64,000 nucleotides of DNA from Saccharum officinarum (taxonomy: Eukaryota > Streptophyta > Magnoliopsida > Poales > Poaceae): NCBI GenBank assembly GCA_020631735.1, contig CM036179.1, positions 25,659,063 through 25,723,062 on the forward strand, given 5' to 3'. How positions within the stretch are numbered: position 1 is the first letter of the stretch; every line of letters starts with the position of its first letter. The notes below the pieces were generated by a model. That model did no database searches. It was not told the DNA's origin and saw only the letters and a program-made list of their open reading frames with translations. Made by a program: the position numbers and the translations under genes. Positions 34,801 through 40,929 of this stretch are shown here, piece after piece.

Positions 34801-35519
34801 ATTACAAATCACCAAATACATGAGCAGAAGTAGAAATGGAACGGTTTCAACTAGGAAAAATCTATGTAAACCATTTTAAGGCAATCTATCACAAGGATGA
34901 ATCTTGCAGCACTCTGAAGGGGGTAAAAAGTTGGCATGATCATCCTACATTTTGTAAAGAAACCCACGAAGTACTTACCAAACCTGCAATTTTTTTTATC
35001 ATTGCAGCAGGATTTGAATTCAACCCTTTTACCAGTGCTGTGCATAGCTGCTTTAAGGCAGATAGTTTTTTATCTCTTTCTATGTCCACAAGGATAATCT
35101 CAGCCTTAAATCCTTCTATTCCAAGAGAATAAAGGTCATCAGGAGAAGGTATGGTATCAAAACACTCCTTTAGTCTCTTTTCCTGCAACATTCAGAGTCA
35201 ACAAACGAACTAAAATGCCAAAACAAGTTACTCATAATCTTTTAACAAGTTAATGTCATAAAAAGGCTTCCCATACCGGAATAATGGAATAAAAACCATT
35301 GGGTATTGGACCTGAAAGGGATCCACTAGACCATAATGTCTGAGCAGCCTGCAATGAATGACTAACTTCCCTAGAATCAAGGGAAGAATATGCAGAATCA
35401 AAATTCCTTTCCTGTTTAGTCAGGGACAGGGACTGGAACTTCTGCTCCAAATGGGAGGGCCAATTCCGATCTGAAGGGTGAGTCTGGGATCTTCCTTCAT
35501 CCCTTGGCAGATCATCCAT
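4817..35519 (-). CDS. Raf-like MAPKKK with EDR1 domain, 16 coding exons
   Basis: Coding exons (5' to 3' on the minus strand): 35277-35519, 34979-35182, 34475-34666, 34150-34388, 31055-31150, 30836-30928, 29050-29130, 17321-17404, 16585-16681, 7134-7428, 6645-6768, 6541-6560, 6203-6359, 5778-6066, 5607-5679, 4817-4899. They total 2,370 bp and 789 residues, and all phases agree. The start is the first ATG after an in-frame stop. The EDR1-type domain (about residues 60-290) includes EKRLKECFDTIPS, GLNSNPAAMIKKIAGL and RHGSCRPKAILFKVLADSVG. A basic, Ser-rich linker (ITPEISDDIVRAVRAM) follows. The kinase domain runs from about 525 to 785: glycine loop G540-V-G-F-F-G545, Lys560, HRDLKSAN with Asp656, DFG 674-676 and GTPEWMAPE 693-701, the Raf-like form. 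It resembles the Arabidopsis At3g58640/At2g42640 type (recalled, not searched). Expected role: cytosolic Ser/Thr kinase in stress or hormone signalling. Oddities: a GC-AG intron after 7134, a 20-nt exon, and introns of 9.2 and 11.6 kb caused by retrotransposons. No frameshift was seen. Confidence 0.9.
6887..7026. mobile_element. Stowaway-type MITE in intron 10 of the kinase gene
   Basis: The termini CTCCTTCCGTTACAAATTAT and the inverse of ATAATTTGGAATTGTGGGAG form an inverted repeat. The element is flanked by TA on both sides (6885-6886 and 7027-7028). The body is AT-rich and non-coding, 140 bp. It is a close relative of the MITE at 33071-33217. TA target duplication and CTCCCTCCGT-type ends are diagnostic of Stowaway (Tc1/mariner) MITEs. 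Confidence 0.8.
7429..9025. other. Intron 9 of the kinase gene, 3' part: unrecognised, partly GC-rich
   Basis: This intronic sequence contains a GC-rich block (about 7750-8230) with a 78-bp tandem duplication. Around 8520-8640 there is a stretch resembling a promoter or leader (CTTATATAGAG). Several open frames run through it on both strands, but none shows a domain I recognise. It may be a captured gene fragment or an old transposon, and I cannot decide. Confidence 0.35.
8040..8195. repeat. 78-bp tandem duplication
   Basis: Two copies (8040-8117 and 8118-8195) both start GAACAGCCTGATTCA and share GGTGAGGAAAGGTAGGGGGT and the GGCGACAATC block. They differ by a handful of substitutions, mainly in a CGG-rich core. 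The unit length is a multiple of three, so frames read through both copies on the minus strand. Nothing else suggests coding. Confidence 0.75.
9026..9285. mobile_element. MITE-like inverted-repeat element
   Basis: The left end CTTCCTCCAGTCGGAAATAT matches the reverse complement of the right end (ATATTTCCAATCAGAGGAAG) with few mismatches over about 22 bp. The body is AT-rich without coding content, about 260 bp. The ends resemble a diverged Stowaway terminus, but the target duplication is not clear, so the class is tentative. Confidence 0.55.
9286..10225. other. Intron 9 sequence left of the TRIM: nothing recognised
   Basis: AT-rich intronic DNA. The phrase GGACACTAAACT/GTTTAGT near 9990-10010 is locally palindromic, but no full element could be delimited. 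Confidence 0.35.
10362..10726 (+). repeat. 5' LTR of the copia element (365 bp)
   Basis: It begins TGATGGATAAG and ends GACTAACA. It contains tandem GGACAGCATCTTAGACTAG units (about 10441-10530) followed by a promoter-like CCTATAAATATG (TATA box near 10571-10577). The TATA box precedes the presumed R region by a normal distance. Confidence 0.93.
10729..10740 (+). other. Primer binding site of the copia element
   Basis: TGGTATCGGAGC begins two bases after the LTR end and is complementary to the 3' end of plant initiator tRNA-Met with one G-for-A change. Confidence 0.85.
10875..15728 (+). CDS. Copia gag-pol polyprotein, 1,617 residues, intact
   Basis: The domains are in copia order. Residues 1-180 are an Ala/Glu/Arg-rich, probably coiled-coil stretch followed by Gly/His-rich repeats. 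A UBN2-type Gag follows at about 190-400. The zinc knuckle C-x2-C-x4-H-x4-C (CYNCGKLGHWAKDC) is at 447-460. The protease active site LDTGATHHM has its Asp at 527. Integrase has its HHCC region from His657 and DNGGEF with Asp784, then NGVVERRN with the catalytic Glu. A Pro/Ser-rich linker lies near 980-1030. Reverse transcriptase has YVDD at 1295-1298. RNase H has YSDSDHAGD near 1458 and ends with ADLLTKPLG. No stop or frameshift interrupts it, and the key residues are present. It encodes everything needed for cytoplasmic particle formation, reverse transcription and integration. The first ATG after the primer site is used. Confidence 0.96.
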   Translation: MSAGQSQGSVASSARRRQEADLAAAEKRERAAADAAAAAARASRLAAAELAAARAEVEAAAAADAARAAAAEVEVLRGSNSSSIAADDSADADLELLEREASRGRAAQWAAVHAHERGGSPDRRRHAGGAPEGGAHGGGAPGGGAHGGGGRVDGERGLHRQRGSLSPVRYRGHHEYQAVVRDVGPGGGWPTLTKTNYVEWAAVMRVKLQVRHMWDAVRYGDVDYDQDRRALDALIAAVPPEMQFSLTSKRTAKEAWDAIAAARIGSDRARKSTLQALRKEWENLAFKPGEDVDDFALRLNTLLQKLVQFGDDTYGEERAVEKLFRCVPEKYKQMARSIESLLDLSTMTIEEALGRLKVVDSDEPQRLSGPVTIGGKLLLTREQWAAGQGDRKKGEPSSTTGSRKRGKRGKPRKDAQAGARGRAEGDDRGGAQGGAAGKQKPARGDPCYNCGKLGHWAKDCRQPRRGQAHVAQAEEEEQPALFIAHASIELPPAAPAATALLHLDEPKAHALLDDSSGNDKADGWCLDTGATHHMTGRREFFTELDPSVRGTVKFGDASAVEIKGVGSVVFVAKTGEHRLLTGVYYIPALRNSIISLGQLDESGSRVEIEHGVLRIWDHRHRLLVKVNRSNRLYVLHAQVAQPLCLAARRDDDAWRWHERFGHLNFEALRQLGSKDMVRGMPHVDHVEQFCDTCVLTKLRRLPFPRQASFRAKEKLELVHGDLCGPVTPATPGGRRYFLLLVDDMSRYMWAVLLDAKAAAADAIKRLQAAAEAECGRKLRVLRTDNGGEFTAAEFAAYCADEGIHRHFSAPYTPQQNGVVERRNQTVVATARALLKQRGMPAIYWGEAVMTAVHLLNRSPTKALDDKTSYEAWHGRKPAVSHLRVFGCLAFVKELNHVGKLDDRSTPGVFIGYAEGSKAYRVLDPATRRVRITRDVVFDEGRSWTWGKMVDDGSTPTTSDFVVDYVHFKEAGGASSSSSPSSPTPPPRSPPPPASPSPPPPPAPASPQAPASPPPAPPATPRSPTLDPTSSGSAPAASAHDEQRTVEFATPLSNDEDRIDAYHGGEPLRYRTVDNLIGEQPVPGLAQHDFEAELHLAQDDGEPRSFAEAERDAAWRAAMQMEMDAVERNKTWELADLPAGHHAISLKWVFKLKKDETGEVIKHKARLVARGFVQQEGIDFDDAFAPVARMESVRLLLALAAQEGWRVHHMDVKSAFLNGDLKEEVYVHQPPGFAIPGKEGKVLRLRKALYGLRQAPRAWNAKLDSTLKGMGFEQSPHEAAIYRRGSGGKALLVGVYVDDLVITGTKDAEVAAFKEEMKATFQMSDLGSLSFYLGIEVHQDDSGITLRQTAYAKRIVELAGLTDCNPALTPMEERLKLSRDSTTEEVDATQYRRLVGSLRYLAHTRPDLAFSVGYVSRFMQRPTTEHQQAVKRIIRYVAGTLDHGLYYPRCPGAAHFVGYSDSDHAGDIDTSKSTSGILFFLGKCLVSWQSVKQQVVALSSCEAEYIAASTASTQALWLARLLGDLLGRDTRAVELRVDSKSALALAKNPVFHERSKHIRVRYHFIRGCLEEGSIKASYINTKDQLADLLTKPLGRIKFLELCSRTGMVQLSHKTTHKT
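15727..15736 (+). other. Polypurine tract of the copia element
   Basis: AGGGGGAGAA directly precedes the 3' LTR. Its first two bases are part of the TAG stop codon of gag-pol, so coding and plus-strand priming signals overlap. Confidence 0.8.
15737..16116 (+). repeat. 3' LTR of the copia element (380 bp)
   Basis: It matches the 5' LTR along its length except for extra bases in the GGACAGCATCTTAG repeat block (15819-15900). The purine tract AGGGGGAGAA lies immediately before it and CGAGC immediately after. Confidence 0.93.
17405..18577. other. Intron 7 of the kinase gene, 3' part: nothing recognised
   Basis: AT-rich intronic sequence between exon 8 and the gypsy insertion. A stretch at 18001-18060 (GGGGAGGCCCCCACTG then an A-rich run) may be an old transposon end. 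Frames at 17705-17905 and 18147-18421 show no domain. Confidence 0.35.
18583..21925 (+). repeat. 5' LTR of the gypsy element (3,343 bp)
   Basis: It starts TGTAACACCC and ends GTGTGACA. A GC-rich promoter zone (18850-19480) contains CTATAAAAACGG (TATA near 19135). AT-rich R/U5 sequence follows. Frames in the GC-rich zone (for example 18724-19092 and 19189-19500, minus strand) recur identically in the 3' LTR and have no recognisable protein content. Confidence 0.95.
21929..21940 (+). other. Primer binding site of the gypsy element
   Basis: TGGTATCAAAAC starts three bases after the 5' LTR. The first eight bases match the complement of initiator tRNA-Met; the later part has mutated from the usual TGGTATCAGAGC. 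Confidence 0.75.
22207..23388 (+). CDS. Gypsy Gag-protease, module 1
   Basis: From the ATG at 22207 the product is 393 residues. The N-terminal half is a truncated, charged Gag-like segment. A zinc knuckle CYHCQQEGHYIKSC occupies about 200-213. A Lys-rich linker follows (NKLKRNYIHGRLKHVDIS). The retropepsin-like domain runs from about 255, with LFDPSASHSFIS (Asp277) where family members have D-S/T-G-A, and LGIDWL near residue 356 as the second conserved block. The loss of the Thr-Gly of the catalytic DTG triplet suggests a weak or dead protease. The frame ends in TAA and no reverse transcriptase follows. The same domain order recurs about 1 kb downstream in module 2. Confidence 0.85.
   Translation: MQNQLLEEMAQHGNSQRCLSQGQANISKGSEKIQVAEVWKNMKSNKDVDNKAFGEQEQCHCCKHYGFPCLRNESNKGKVKVDPNFVINMDKKRKAISLEPLVENNQQASYTTLSHAALIPCQTNPNPEELEAPPAKTTPHEVVIDGWTITYKEYQPRKAKQAKKQAKGTKVNFYGQQDSSIPNNSSLEYDITKDPAKRKCYHCQQEGHYIKSCPQKNPQQRDPGQDVQKEHVQGNKLKRNYIHGRLKHVDISTIPGAKEVVFGSIPVSSGNAKVLFDPSASHSFISRQYVKDHNILMLPRGKTVMIKTPRGEIKADRVCPKVSLDIKGVNFKVNLIVLELMGIDVILGIDWLSTCKGVIEYAQCSVFLTTLSGERIKYEGIKSIPKGCQVEPS
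23389..24465 (+). other. Spacer between the two gag-protease modules, with an internal purine tract
   Basis: No coding domain. The region from 23990 onward is homologous to bases 1-300 of the window. Near 24230-24243 the sequence TTAAGGGGGTAGCC copies the element's own 3' purine-tract context (TTAAGGGGGTAGAA at 25393-25405). This looks like an internal relic of an element end, as if two internal domains had been joined. Confidence 0.6.
24466..25251 (+). CDS. Gypsy protease, module 2 (with a Gag tail fragment)
   Basis: 261 residues. It begins in the post-Gag linker without a complete zinc knuckle. The Lys-rich stretch and AQQNYVNGRLSNVDMDKIHG correspond to RNYIHGRLKHVDIS of module 1. The retropepsin-like domain carries LLDPSASHSFIS (Asp near residue 107) and a decayed second block, LGNGWL, in place of LGIDWL. 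The two modules therefore share the DPSA form but are otherwise well diverged, so the duplication is old or came from recombination between relatives. The C-terminal tail is acidic. The stop is followed by about 150 bp to the purine tract. Confidence 0.8.
   Translation: MTQESYMTSRTNMWEKIDASAIKGCYGYDEAEHYQNNNVEEQVESELSQNPQQRKRKRKAHKKPVQGSKAQQNYVNGRLSNVDMDKIHGVTKVVGGYIQVSSVQVFALLDPSASHSFISADMVETCKMVKCPMRRPLLVQTPVGEMQTNQICPNVSLVINKENFTATLIVLESLKIRVVLGNGWLCVHKGVIYSTRYTMLLTTPSRKRIEYQGGQLLPEGDENDQLEDRYTKDSKVDHEFTEVIAEEQITLEELNRRDDHA
25394..25406 (+). other. Polypurine tract of the gypsy element
   Basis: AAGGGGGTAGAAT lies directly before TGTAACACCC of the 3' LTR. The same context precedes the LTR of the left-edge relative near 1510-1523. 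Confidence 0.85.
25407..28749 (+). repeat. 3' LTR of the gypsy element (3,343 bp)
   Basis: It has the same length as the 5' LTR. Roughly a dozen substitutions, mostly transitions, distinguish the two. It ends GTGTGACA and is followed by the TCCAC target duplication. Confidence 0.95.
29788..30046. mobile_element. MITE (Tc1/mariner-like) in intron 6 of the kinase gene
   Basis: Terminal inverted repeats of about 33 bp: CCTCCATACTAAAAAATGAA at the left, mirrored by TTTTTTAGTATGGAGGGA at the right, both continuing into a GTCGTTTTGGACA motif. TA flanks both ends. 259 bp, non-coding. It matches the common grass Stowaway-like group that starts CTCCCTCCATAC. Confidence 0.82.
30187..30419. mobile_element. 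Tourist-like MITE (PIF/Harbinger)
   Basis: The ends GGGCACCCACAACA and the reverse complement of TGTTGGAGCTGCCC form an imperfect inverted repeat. TTA is duplicated on each side (30184-30186 and 30420-30422), as expected for PIF/Harbinger. 233 bp, no coding capacity. Internal GAGCTAG repeats could fold further. Confidence 0.75.
31266..31660 (+). repeat. Possible old LTR fragment hosting the mini-copia
   Basis: Non-coding sequence with GTGTCAAACTAGAG, a TATA-like GTATAAATATA near 31539 and CT-rich downstream DNA, which together look like copia U3-R. It is interrupted at 31661 by the mini-copia element and may resume at 33430. No second LTR was found, so this is tentative. Confidence 0.3.
32240..33326 (+). 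pseudogene. Copia gag-RNase H deletion fusion
   Basis: A UBN2-type Gag piece (ATAWQVWLTLNEQFISNKET, about 32400-32540) shifts frame and then passes near 32620-32650 into a copia RT/RNase H tail: RVLRYLG, DTRCSTSSYGVFLGDKLVSW, CSSAEAEYRAVANA and HVYCDN. Protease, integrase and most of reverse transcriptase are gone. Past the MITE, the C-terminal QYADIFTRGLP-type motif can still be read. The product cannot function. Confidence 0.75.
33071..33217. mobile_element. Stowaway MITE inside the mini-copia
   Basis: Ends CTCCCTCCGTTCCAAATTAT and its near-perfect inverse, flanked by TA (33069-33070, 33218-33219). 147 bp. It interrupts the RNase H remnant, so it inserted after the copia. It is closely related to the MITE at 6887-7026. 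Confidence 0.9.
33430..34149. other. Intron 4 remainder: nothing recognised
   Basis: Unassigned sequence between the mini-copia and exon 4 of the kinase gene. It starts with CT-rich DNA that may continue the older element at 31266-31660, and becomes AT-rich towards the exon. Confidence 0.35.
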
Positions 35520-35579
35520 CTCCAAAATATGGTGAAATAGAGAATCATTTTTCTTCAATTATCATCCTTCAAGGCCACC

Positions 35580-36945
35580 CTACGTTCAAATGAACAAGGA
35601 AACAAATTGAACATAATATCCTGACAATTAAAAATCGGGAATTATGAAATTTATTTTTTGAGACATGTGGCGAGGCCTCGAATTCTTTACAGAAAACAAA
35701 TGCTTACAAAGTCTAAGAACAACAAGAAAAACAAAAAAAAAAGGATGCCAACGGATTATGGGATCACAATGACATGTTCATAAAGACCAGATGTTACTAT
35801 TCACCTGTATAAACAATATGTAAATGTGTCGAGCACAACTCAATCAACTTTAGAACAGGTTTGAGTAAATACTTCACAATTGTGGCAATCTGATTTATGT
35901 TATAATGTCAATTCAAATGATCAAATATATGAGCTGTGGGTGTCTGAATGTATATTGCCAAATCTAAATGAGGATTGTCATTTTCATGTTACAAATTCCT
36001 GTATTGAACAAACAGAACTAAGCAGAATTGATCACTATGCGGATGATTCAATGACTTCAGCATGCTCCAGACATGATGCATATATATTGCTAGCCAGTTA
36101 TTGTGAAACATTGATTTCCTTGTCATAATGTCACGAATGCCACTCAGTCACTAACAAGAACTATCATGCGAACCAGTTTACAACCAATATTGAAGCACCA
36201 ACATCTTTCTTTACTGTAAAATTGACTTCTAATAGAGCATCTATGCTCAGCCACATCACCATCACGACTACAGTTTCATCAGACCCAGCTCAAAAGGAAT
36301 TTTAATTATCAGGTTCCGAATAGTTTATAGTAGGGATGAAAACGTTAGGGGAAAGTTTTAACCACATCCAATTTCACATTTTTACCTGAAAACAAAATCG
36401 AAATCAGGAAAGCCGGTCAGAAAATGAAATCGGTATGTCAGGATGTCAGAAATAGAGCTACTTGATTGGGAACATGTCGATAGCTGTCAGGAACTGATAA
36501 TTAATGTCAGGAAGATCGTTGGACCAAGCCATAGAACAATAGTGACCTATGACAATTTCCTTTGCCTTGGCACATATTTATACTTGCAAATGATTAGATA
36601 TTTAGATAGCATAAATTTATAATGACCAACCATTGAGACTATAGTTTTTTTAATATCGCTCCCTTTTACCCAAGAAATTGATGACAAACAAAAAAAAAAT
36701 GGAAAAAAAACGCGTAGTCTGTTAGGCTAACCACCTACCCCATGATCCATTCGCTTCTTTGCTACCTGCCTGGTACCCTAACTCTACTGCAGCATTAGAT
36801 GGGCTCTATTGCATTCTATGCGCGCCGGGTCAGCTGAGCCACATGCTGCATCTAGCTTCCATATGCTGGGGTATGCCGTATGCATAGGATGCATATGCCC
36901 TGGTGCTCTATATAATGGTACCAAGGGATTGATCGCATGTTGACC
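35580..36945. other. 5'-UTR intron of the kinase gene, upstream of the LINE: nothing recognised
   Basis: This is AT-rich sequence between the probable acceptor at 35580 and the LINE insertion. Short frames at 35880-36128 and nearby show no domain. A stretch beginning TAGGGATGAAAACG near 36331 resembles the terminus of a hAT-type element, but I found no matching opposite end. Confidence 0.4.
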
Positions 36946-36957
36946 AATTGTACCAAC

Positions 36958-37960
36958 AACAACAACAACAACAACAACATAGCCTTTTGTCCCAAGCAAG
37001 TTGGGGTAGGCTAGAGATGAAACCCAAAAGAGACGAGAAAACAAGGAGACACATAAAGGGACAAAAAGAGCACAAGACAAAAAGAGGTCACGGTTCAGGC
37101 ACGTTGATTGCCAATCTCCAAGCGCTCCTATCCATAGCTAAATCCTTGGGGATATTCCACTCCTTAAGATCTCTCTTAATGGACTCGTCCCAAGTTAGTT
37201 TAGGTCGACCTCTACCACTCTTTACATTATCGGCCCGCTTTAGAACTCAACTACGCACCGGCGCCTCAGGAGGCCTCCGTTGGACATGTCCAAACCATCT
37301 CAACCGATGTTGAATCAATTTCTCCTCAATTGGAGCCACCCCAACCCTATCCCGAATATCGTCGTTCCGGACTCTATCCCTCCTTGTGTGCCCACAACAC
37401 CAACGCAACATACGCATCTCTGCTACACTCAATTGCTGGACATGTCGCCTTTTTGTAGGCCAACACTCAGCACCGTATAACATCGCCGGACGAATCGCCG
37501 TCCTATAGAACTTATCTTTCAGCTTCTGAGGCACCCTTTTGTCACAGAGGACGCCAGAAGCTTGACGCCATTTCAACCAGCCGGCTGAAATTCTATGCCT
37601 AACATCTTCATCAATGTCTCCGTCCTTTTGTAGCATCGACCCTAAATACCGAAAAGTATCCTTCTTGGCCACCACTTGCCCATCGAGGCTAACGTCTCCC
37701 TCCTCATGCCTAGTCGCGCTGAAATCGCACCTCATGTACTCGGTCTTAGTCCTACTAAGTCTGAACCCTTTCGACTCTAACGTTTGCCTCCATAGTTCTA
37801 ACTTCCTATTAACCCCTGCCCTACTGTCGTCAACTAGCACCACATCATCAGCAAAGAGCATACACCAAGGGATACCACCTTGTATGTCTCTTGTGACCTC
37901 ATCCATCACCAAAGCAAATAAATAAGGACTCAAAGCTGACCCCTGATGCAGTCCTATTTT
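36958..37960 (-). mobile_element. 5'-truncated RTE-type LINE
   Basis: On the minus strand the element starts inside the reverse transcriptase ([13 protein letters not shown]) and ends in a (TTG)n tail, seen on the plus strand as (CAA)n at about 36955-36977. The 12-bp duplication AATTGTACCAAC flanks it (36946-36957 and 37961-37972). A simple-repeat tail, 5' truncation and target duplication identify a non-LTR retrotransposon. Insertion is in the 5'-UTR intron, on the same strand as the kinase gene. Confidence 0.88.
37247..37950 (-). pseudogene. RTE LINE reverse transcriptase, C-terminal part
   Basis: About 230 residues of open frame starting within the palm: [20 protein letters not shown], the catalytic FADD in [13 protein letters not shown], then [23 protein letters not shown] and the thumb/connection region with [17 protein letters not shown] and [16 protein letters not shown]. 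The endonuclease and N-terminal reverse transcriptase are missing because of 5' truncation. There is no internal stop, so the copy is fairly young, but it is not a functional gene. Confidence 0.87.
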
Positions 37961-37972
37961 AATTGTACCAAC

Positions 37973-39478
37973 TGACCAAAAAATTAGAAGCCTGGTGGGA
38001 ATTCTTGGTTAAATACAGGAACCGATAAAGCGGTCAGGAAATTGCCCGAACTTAAAACCCATAGCAAAGCAAGGTTCACATGCTAGGATTAACCTATTCT
38101 TGTGGATGCAAATTAGGGACTTTCCACCAAAGAATCAATATATGCATTGTCATGTTAAAACAACACCCGTACTTGCATTTAAACTTCAAAACTTACCGAT
38201 ATTCTCTTAGATTGATTTCCATGAGTGTTTTTCACATGGAACAACTGATACATTCTAGATGCTCTATCCCATTTTATGTTAAAAGTTATGCACAAAGAAA
38301 TTCCTTTCATGCAACATGATTAGTCAAGTACAACAGGATCACCAGATACATAAGAGGACCTCTAAATTTTGTCACATATGACTGCAGGAACACAGCTAGA
38401 AACATGTTCTGCAAAGGTTCAGATTTCACGATATGTTAAATGTACCAATTTATTAAAACAGAACAGTTATTTCACGAACCAGAAACATGCTCTGCAAAGG
38501 ATCGGACTTCACGCGCGCATATGTTGATTGTACACAGATTTATTAACACAGATCAGGGCATACAGCATGCATGCTAGATACTAACAATTCAGTTCTTTAA
38601 GCACTTTGCATTCTCATTCAAATCAAACCTCAAATAGAATAAAGTAAAATTGTTGGTCACTTCAGAATTTGACACATTGACCAGTTAAATTTAATCTTGT
38701 ATCTACAGCCATCTCCCACCATAAAAAGACAATGAAAATGCACCATATCTAAATTTCAAAAAGTCTCCAGTGTCCCTTCCACCAGAGATTGTAAAGCCAA
38801 TCACTATAGAACTCCATACTGCAATCACTATCAAGCTCCAACACAAGAGAGAGAAAGGGGACAGGTGATGTTACCGCCAAGGCAACCAGGTGTGAATGTG
38901 TGATCACATTAAACCAACAGCTTCATGTTTGACTAGCATGTATGCCGATCCGGGAATTGGAAAACTAGTACTGGACCACTGAGCCACAAAAATCCATGAC
39001 TAACTATGAGCCAGTTATAACTACCATTTAAACTGGCACCGAGCCAAAGACAAAGTGTAGCATGTGATGAAGGCAAGCGTAGGTCTCCAGCCAATCTCTA
39101 ATAGACCGGTTAACAGGCGACCAGGCGAGCGTAACTACAGTACACTGGGCGACCTAACCTTATCCAGCGTCCAGCTCAAAGAGTTTGACCAAAGAGCTTT
39201 GGTGTCCTCTCACGCGTCAGCGGCCCAAATTGATCTCGCCCACCAGCGCAGGCCAGTCACTCCATAGGAGCTTCCCATTGAAAACCGTATTCACGCAAAG
39301 TCAAACCCCAGCGGCGTTGACAAATGGCACAAACCAACGCGGCGAAGACAGCATTGCCCGCTGCCATCATCCACTCGCTCTCCTCATCAATCCCGGACCG
39401 GCAACGGAGCACGTCGCCCATCGATCGAGCGTGCTGCAACTACCACATTCGAAGAGTGGAGAGAATGGAGGAACTGAC
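37973..39478. other. 5'-UTR intron of the kinase gene, 5' part: nothing recognised
   Basis: Mostly AT-rich intron sequence with no recognisable coding domain or complete element. It becomes GC-rich towards the donor at 39478. Confidence 0.4.
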
Positions 39479-39675
39479 CTGTGGCGCGGGCGGCGAGGCT
39501 CGCCGCGGGATTCCCGGCGGAACCCAATCCGGCGCGCGGGTTGCGGGGGGCGCCTGGGTGCGTCGCGAGCGAGGAGGGCGGGGTGGTGGCGGTGGTGGGA
39601 GCGCGGCGAGGCGAGATCGAGGCGTGTGACTGAGGCGAAGGAGGTGGAGAAGGGGATCTCGTGATGTGATTAATT
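39479..39675 (-). other. Non-coding 5' exon and core promoter of the Raf-like kinase gene
   Basis: On the minus strand a GC-rich leader with CT-rich and CCG-rich stretches ends in CCACAG followed by GTCAGT, a good splice donor (intron starts at 39478). The next exon would begin near 35579 (acceptor after TTTGAACGTAG) and carry the ATG at 35519. The transcription start is estimated from an ATTAAAA TATA-like box near 39705-39711, so the 5' end is uncertain. A GC-rich leader exon followed by a long first intron is common in plant signalling genes. The long open frame through this exon is not coding in my reading. Confidence 0.5.
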
Positions 39676-39943
39676 AGCGCAGGTGGGAAGCGGGTGTTGC
39701 TTGCTTTTAATTGTGGGGTTAGGGATTCGTTCACGAGGCGCGCGAGATGCGAGAACGACTTGCCTCCTCTGGGCTCTGGCGGATTAGAACGGGCGAATGG
39801 CCGAGGAGCCAGACACCGGAGGAGAGAGGCTGCCCGTGGGGACTGGGGACTAGTCGGCCAGTTTTTTTTTTTTTTTGAGAGGAAGATTAGTCGGCCAGTT
39901 TTTTTTAGCAAAGACTAGTCGCCCAGTTGACCAGTTATCAAGT

Positions 39944-40440
39944 CGGTAAAAGCCTACTTTTCTTCCCCAGCTCTTTCCTCCCTCAACTTTAAAATCGGAC
40001 AAACCAACTCCCTCAACTTTTTAGACCGTGTATTTTACCTTCCTCGAATGGTTTTGAAGATGATTCAGCCAAATAAATAAAAAAAGAAAAAGACAAAACC
40101 TTCGTAGCAAAAACTTTGTACTAAAGCATACCATATTATATGTTCACTATGTAGATCTACTCACGTGGAGTGCAACAAAATTGGATTTTCCATTTTATGA
40201 TTTTTCGGTGATTTACTATGTTTTTTAAACATTCAGCCAAAATAAATAAAAAAAGAAAAAGGCAAAAACACGGACACTGTAGCAAACAACCGTTACTGTA
40301 GCAAAACCGCCTTTAAACTGCTCGAGGGAGGTGAAATGCACGGTTTGAAAAGTTGAGGGAGGTGGTTTGTCCGGTTTTGAAGTTGAGGGAGAAAAAACGA
40401 ACCTTGGTGAGGTTTGGAGAAGAAAAGTAGACTTTTTCCA
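39944..40440. mobile_element. Long-TIR MITE (MULE-like) upstream of the kinase promoter
   Basis: The left end (CTACTTTTCTTCCCCAG, CTCCCTCAACTTTAAAATCG, GACAAACCAACTCCCTCAAC) is mirrored at the right end over about 95 bp. ATCAAGT occurs on both sides (39937-39943 and 40441-40447). The centre carries two copies of CAGCCAAA-ATAAATAAAAAAAG. Long terminal repeats and a 7-9 bp duplication point to a Mutator-like non-autonomous element. It lies about 270 bp upstream of the predicted kinase transcription start. Confidence 0.7.
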
Positions 40441-40447
40441 ATCAAGT

Positions 40448-40929
40448 TATATGGTCCAGGCCGCCAGGCCTGGGAGTTGACTTCAAGAAGACTGGACTGA
40501 CTTCTGTTAGGGAAAACTGCCTGCTTAGCCCAGTGCGAGAGCCCGATAGGAAAAATTTTAGCTTGCTTAGCCTAGCGCGAGAGCCTCTGCTCAAAAAAAA
40601 AGAAAAAAACCTAGCGCAAGACTTTTAGGGCGTGTTTGATTTCGATGCTGTGAGCAGCTTGGCACGTAGGCCAGCCCCTAGCCAGCCATGGCCTGGCTCA
40701 CCCCGCATTTGATATCTTGTACCATAGCAGCCAGGCGCCGATGGCTCTATGTTTTATTTCAACTAGGCAGACAGGCCCATCATTGCTACTTGTGTTACAT
40801 CCCTTTTGATAGCATGACATATATTATACTTAAGATAAAAAGGATACTCCTATTTCAACTACTTAAGTCTTCAATGTCTTCATATGTTATTTCTTCCCAA
40901 TATCTCTCCATAAGGGTTTGCATCCATCA
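40448..40929. other. Intergenic, nothing firm
   Basis: Two near-copies of TTAGCC(T/C)AG(T/C)GCGAGAGCC occur near 40525 and 40575. GGGCGTGTTTGATTTCG at 40629 resembles a MITE end, but no partner was found. Confidence 0.3.

Noticed and set aside
36331..36400. A hAT element starting TAGGGATGAAAACG
   Set aside because: Only one terminus was seen; no inverted partner or 8-bp duplication was found.
39387..39911. 174-codon open frame on the minus strand near the kinase promoter
   Set aside because: It is Pro/Ser/Arg-rich low-complexity translation of a GC-rich leader. A good splice donor cuts it, and no domain is visible, so I read it as 5' UTR and promoter.
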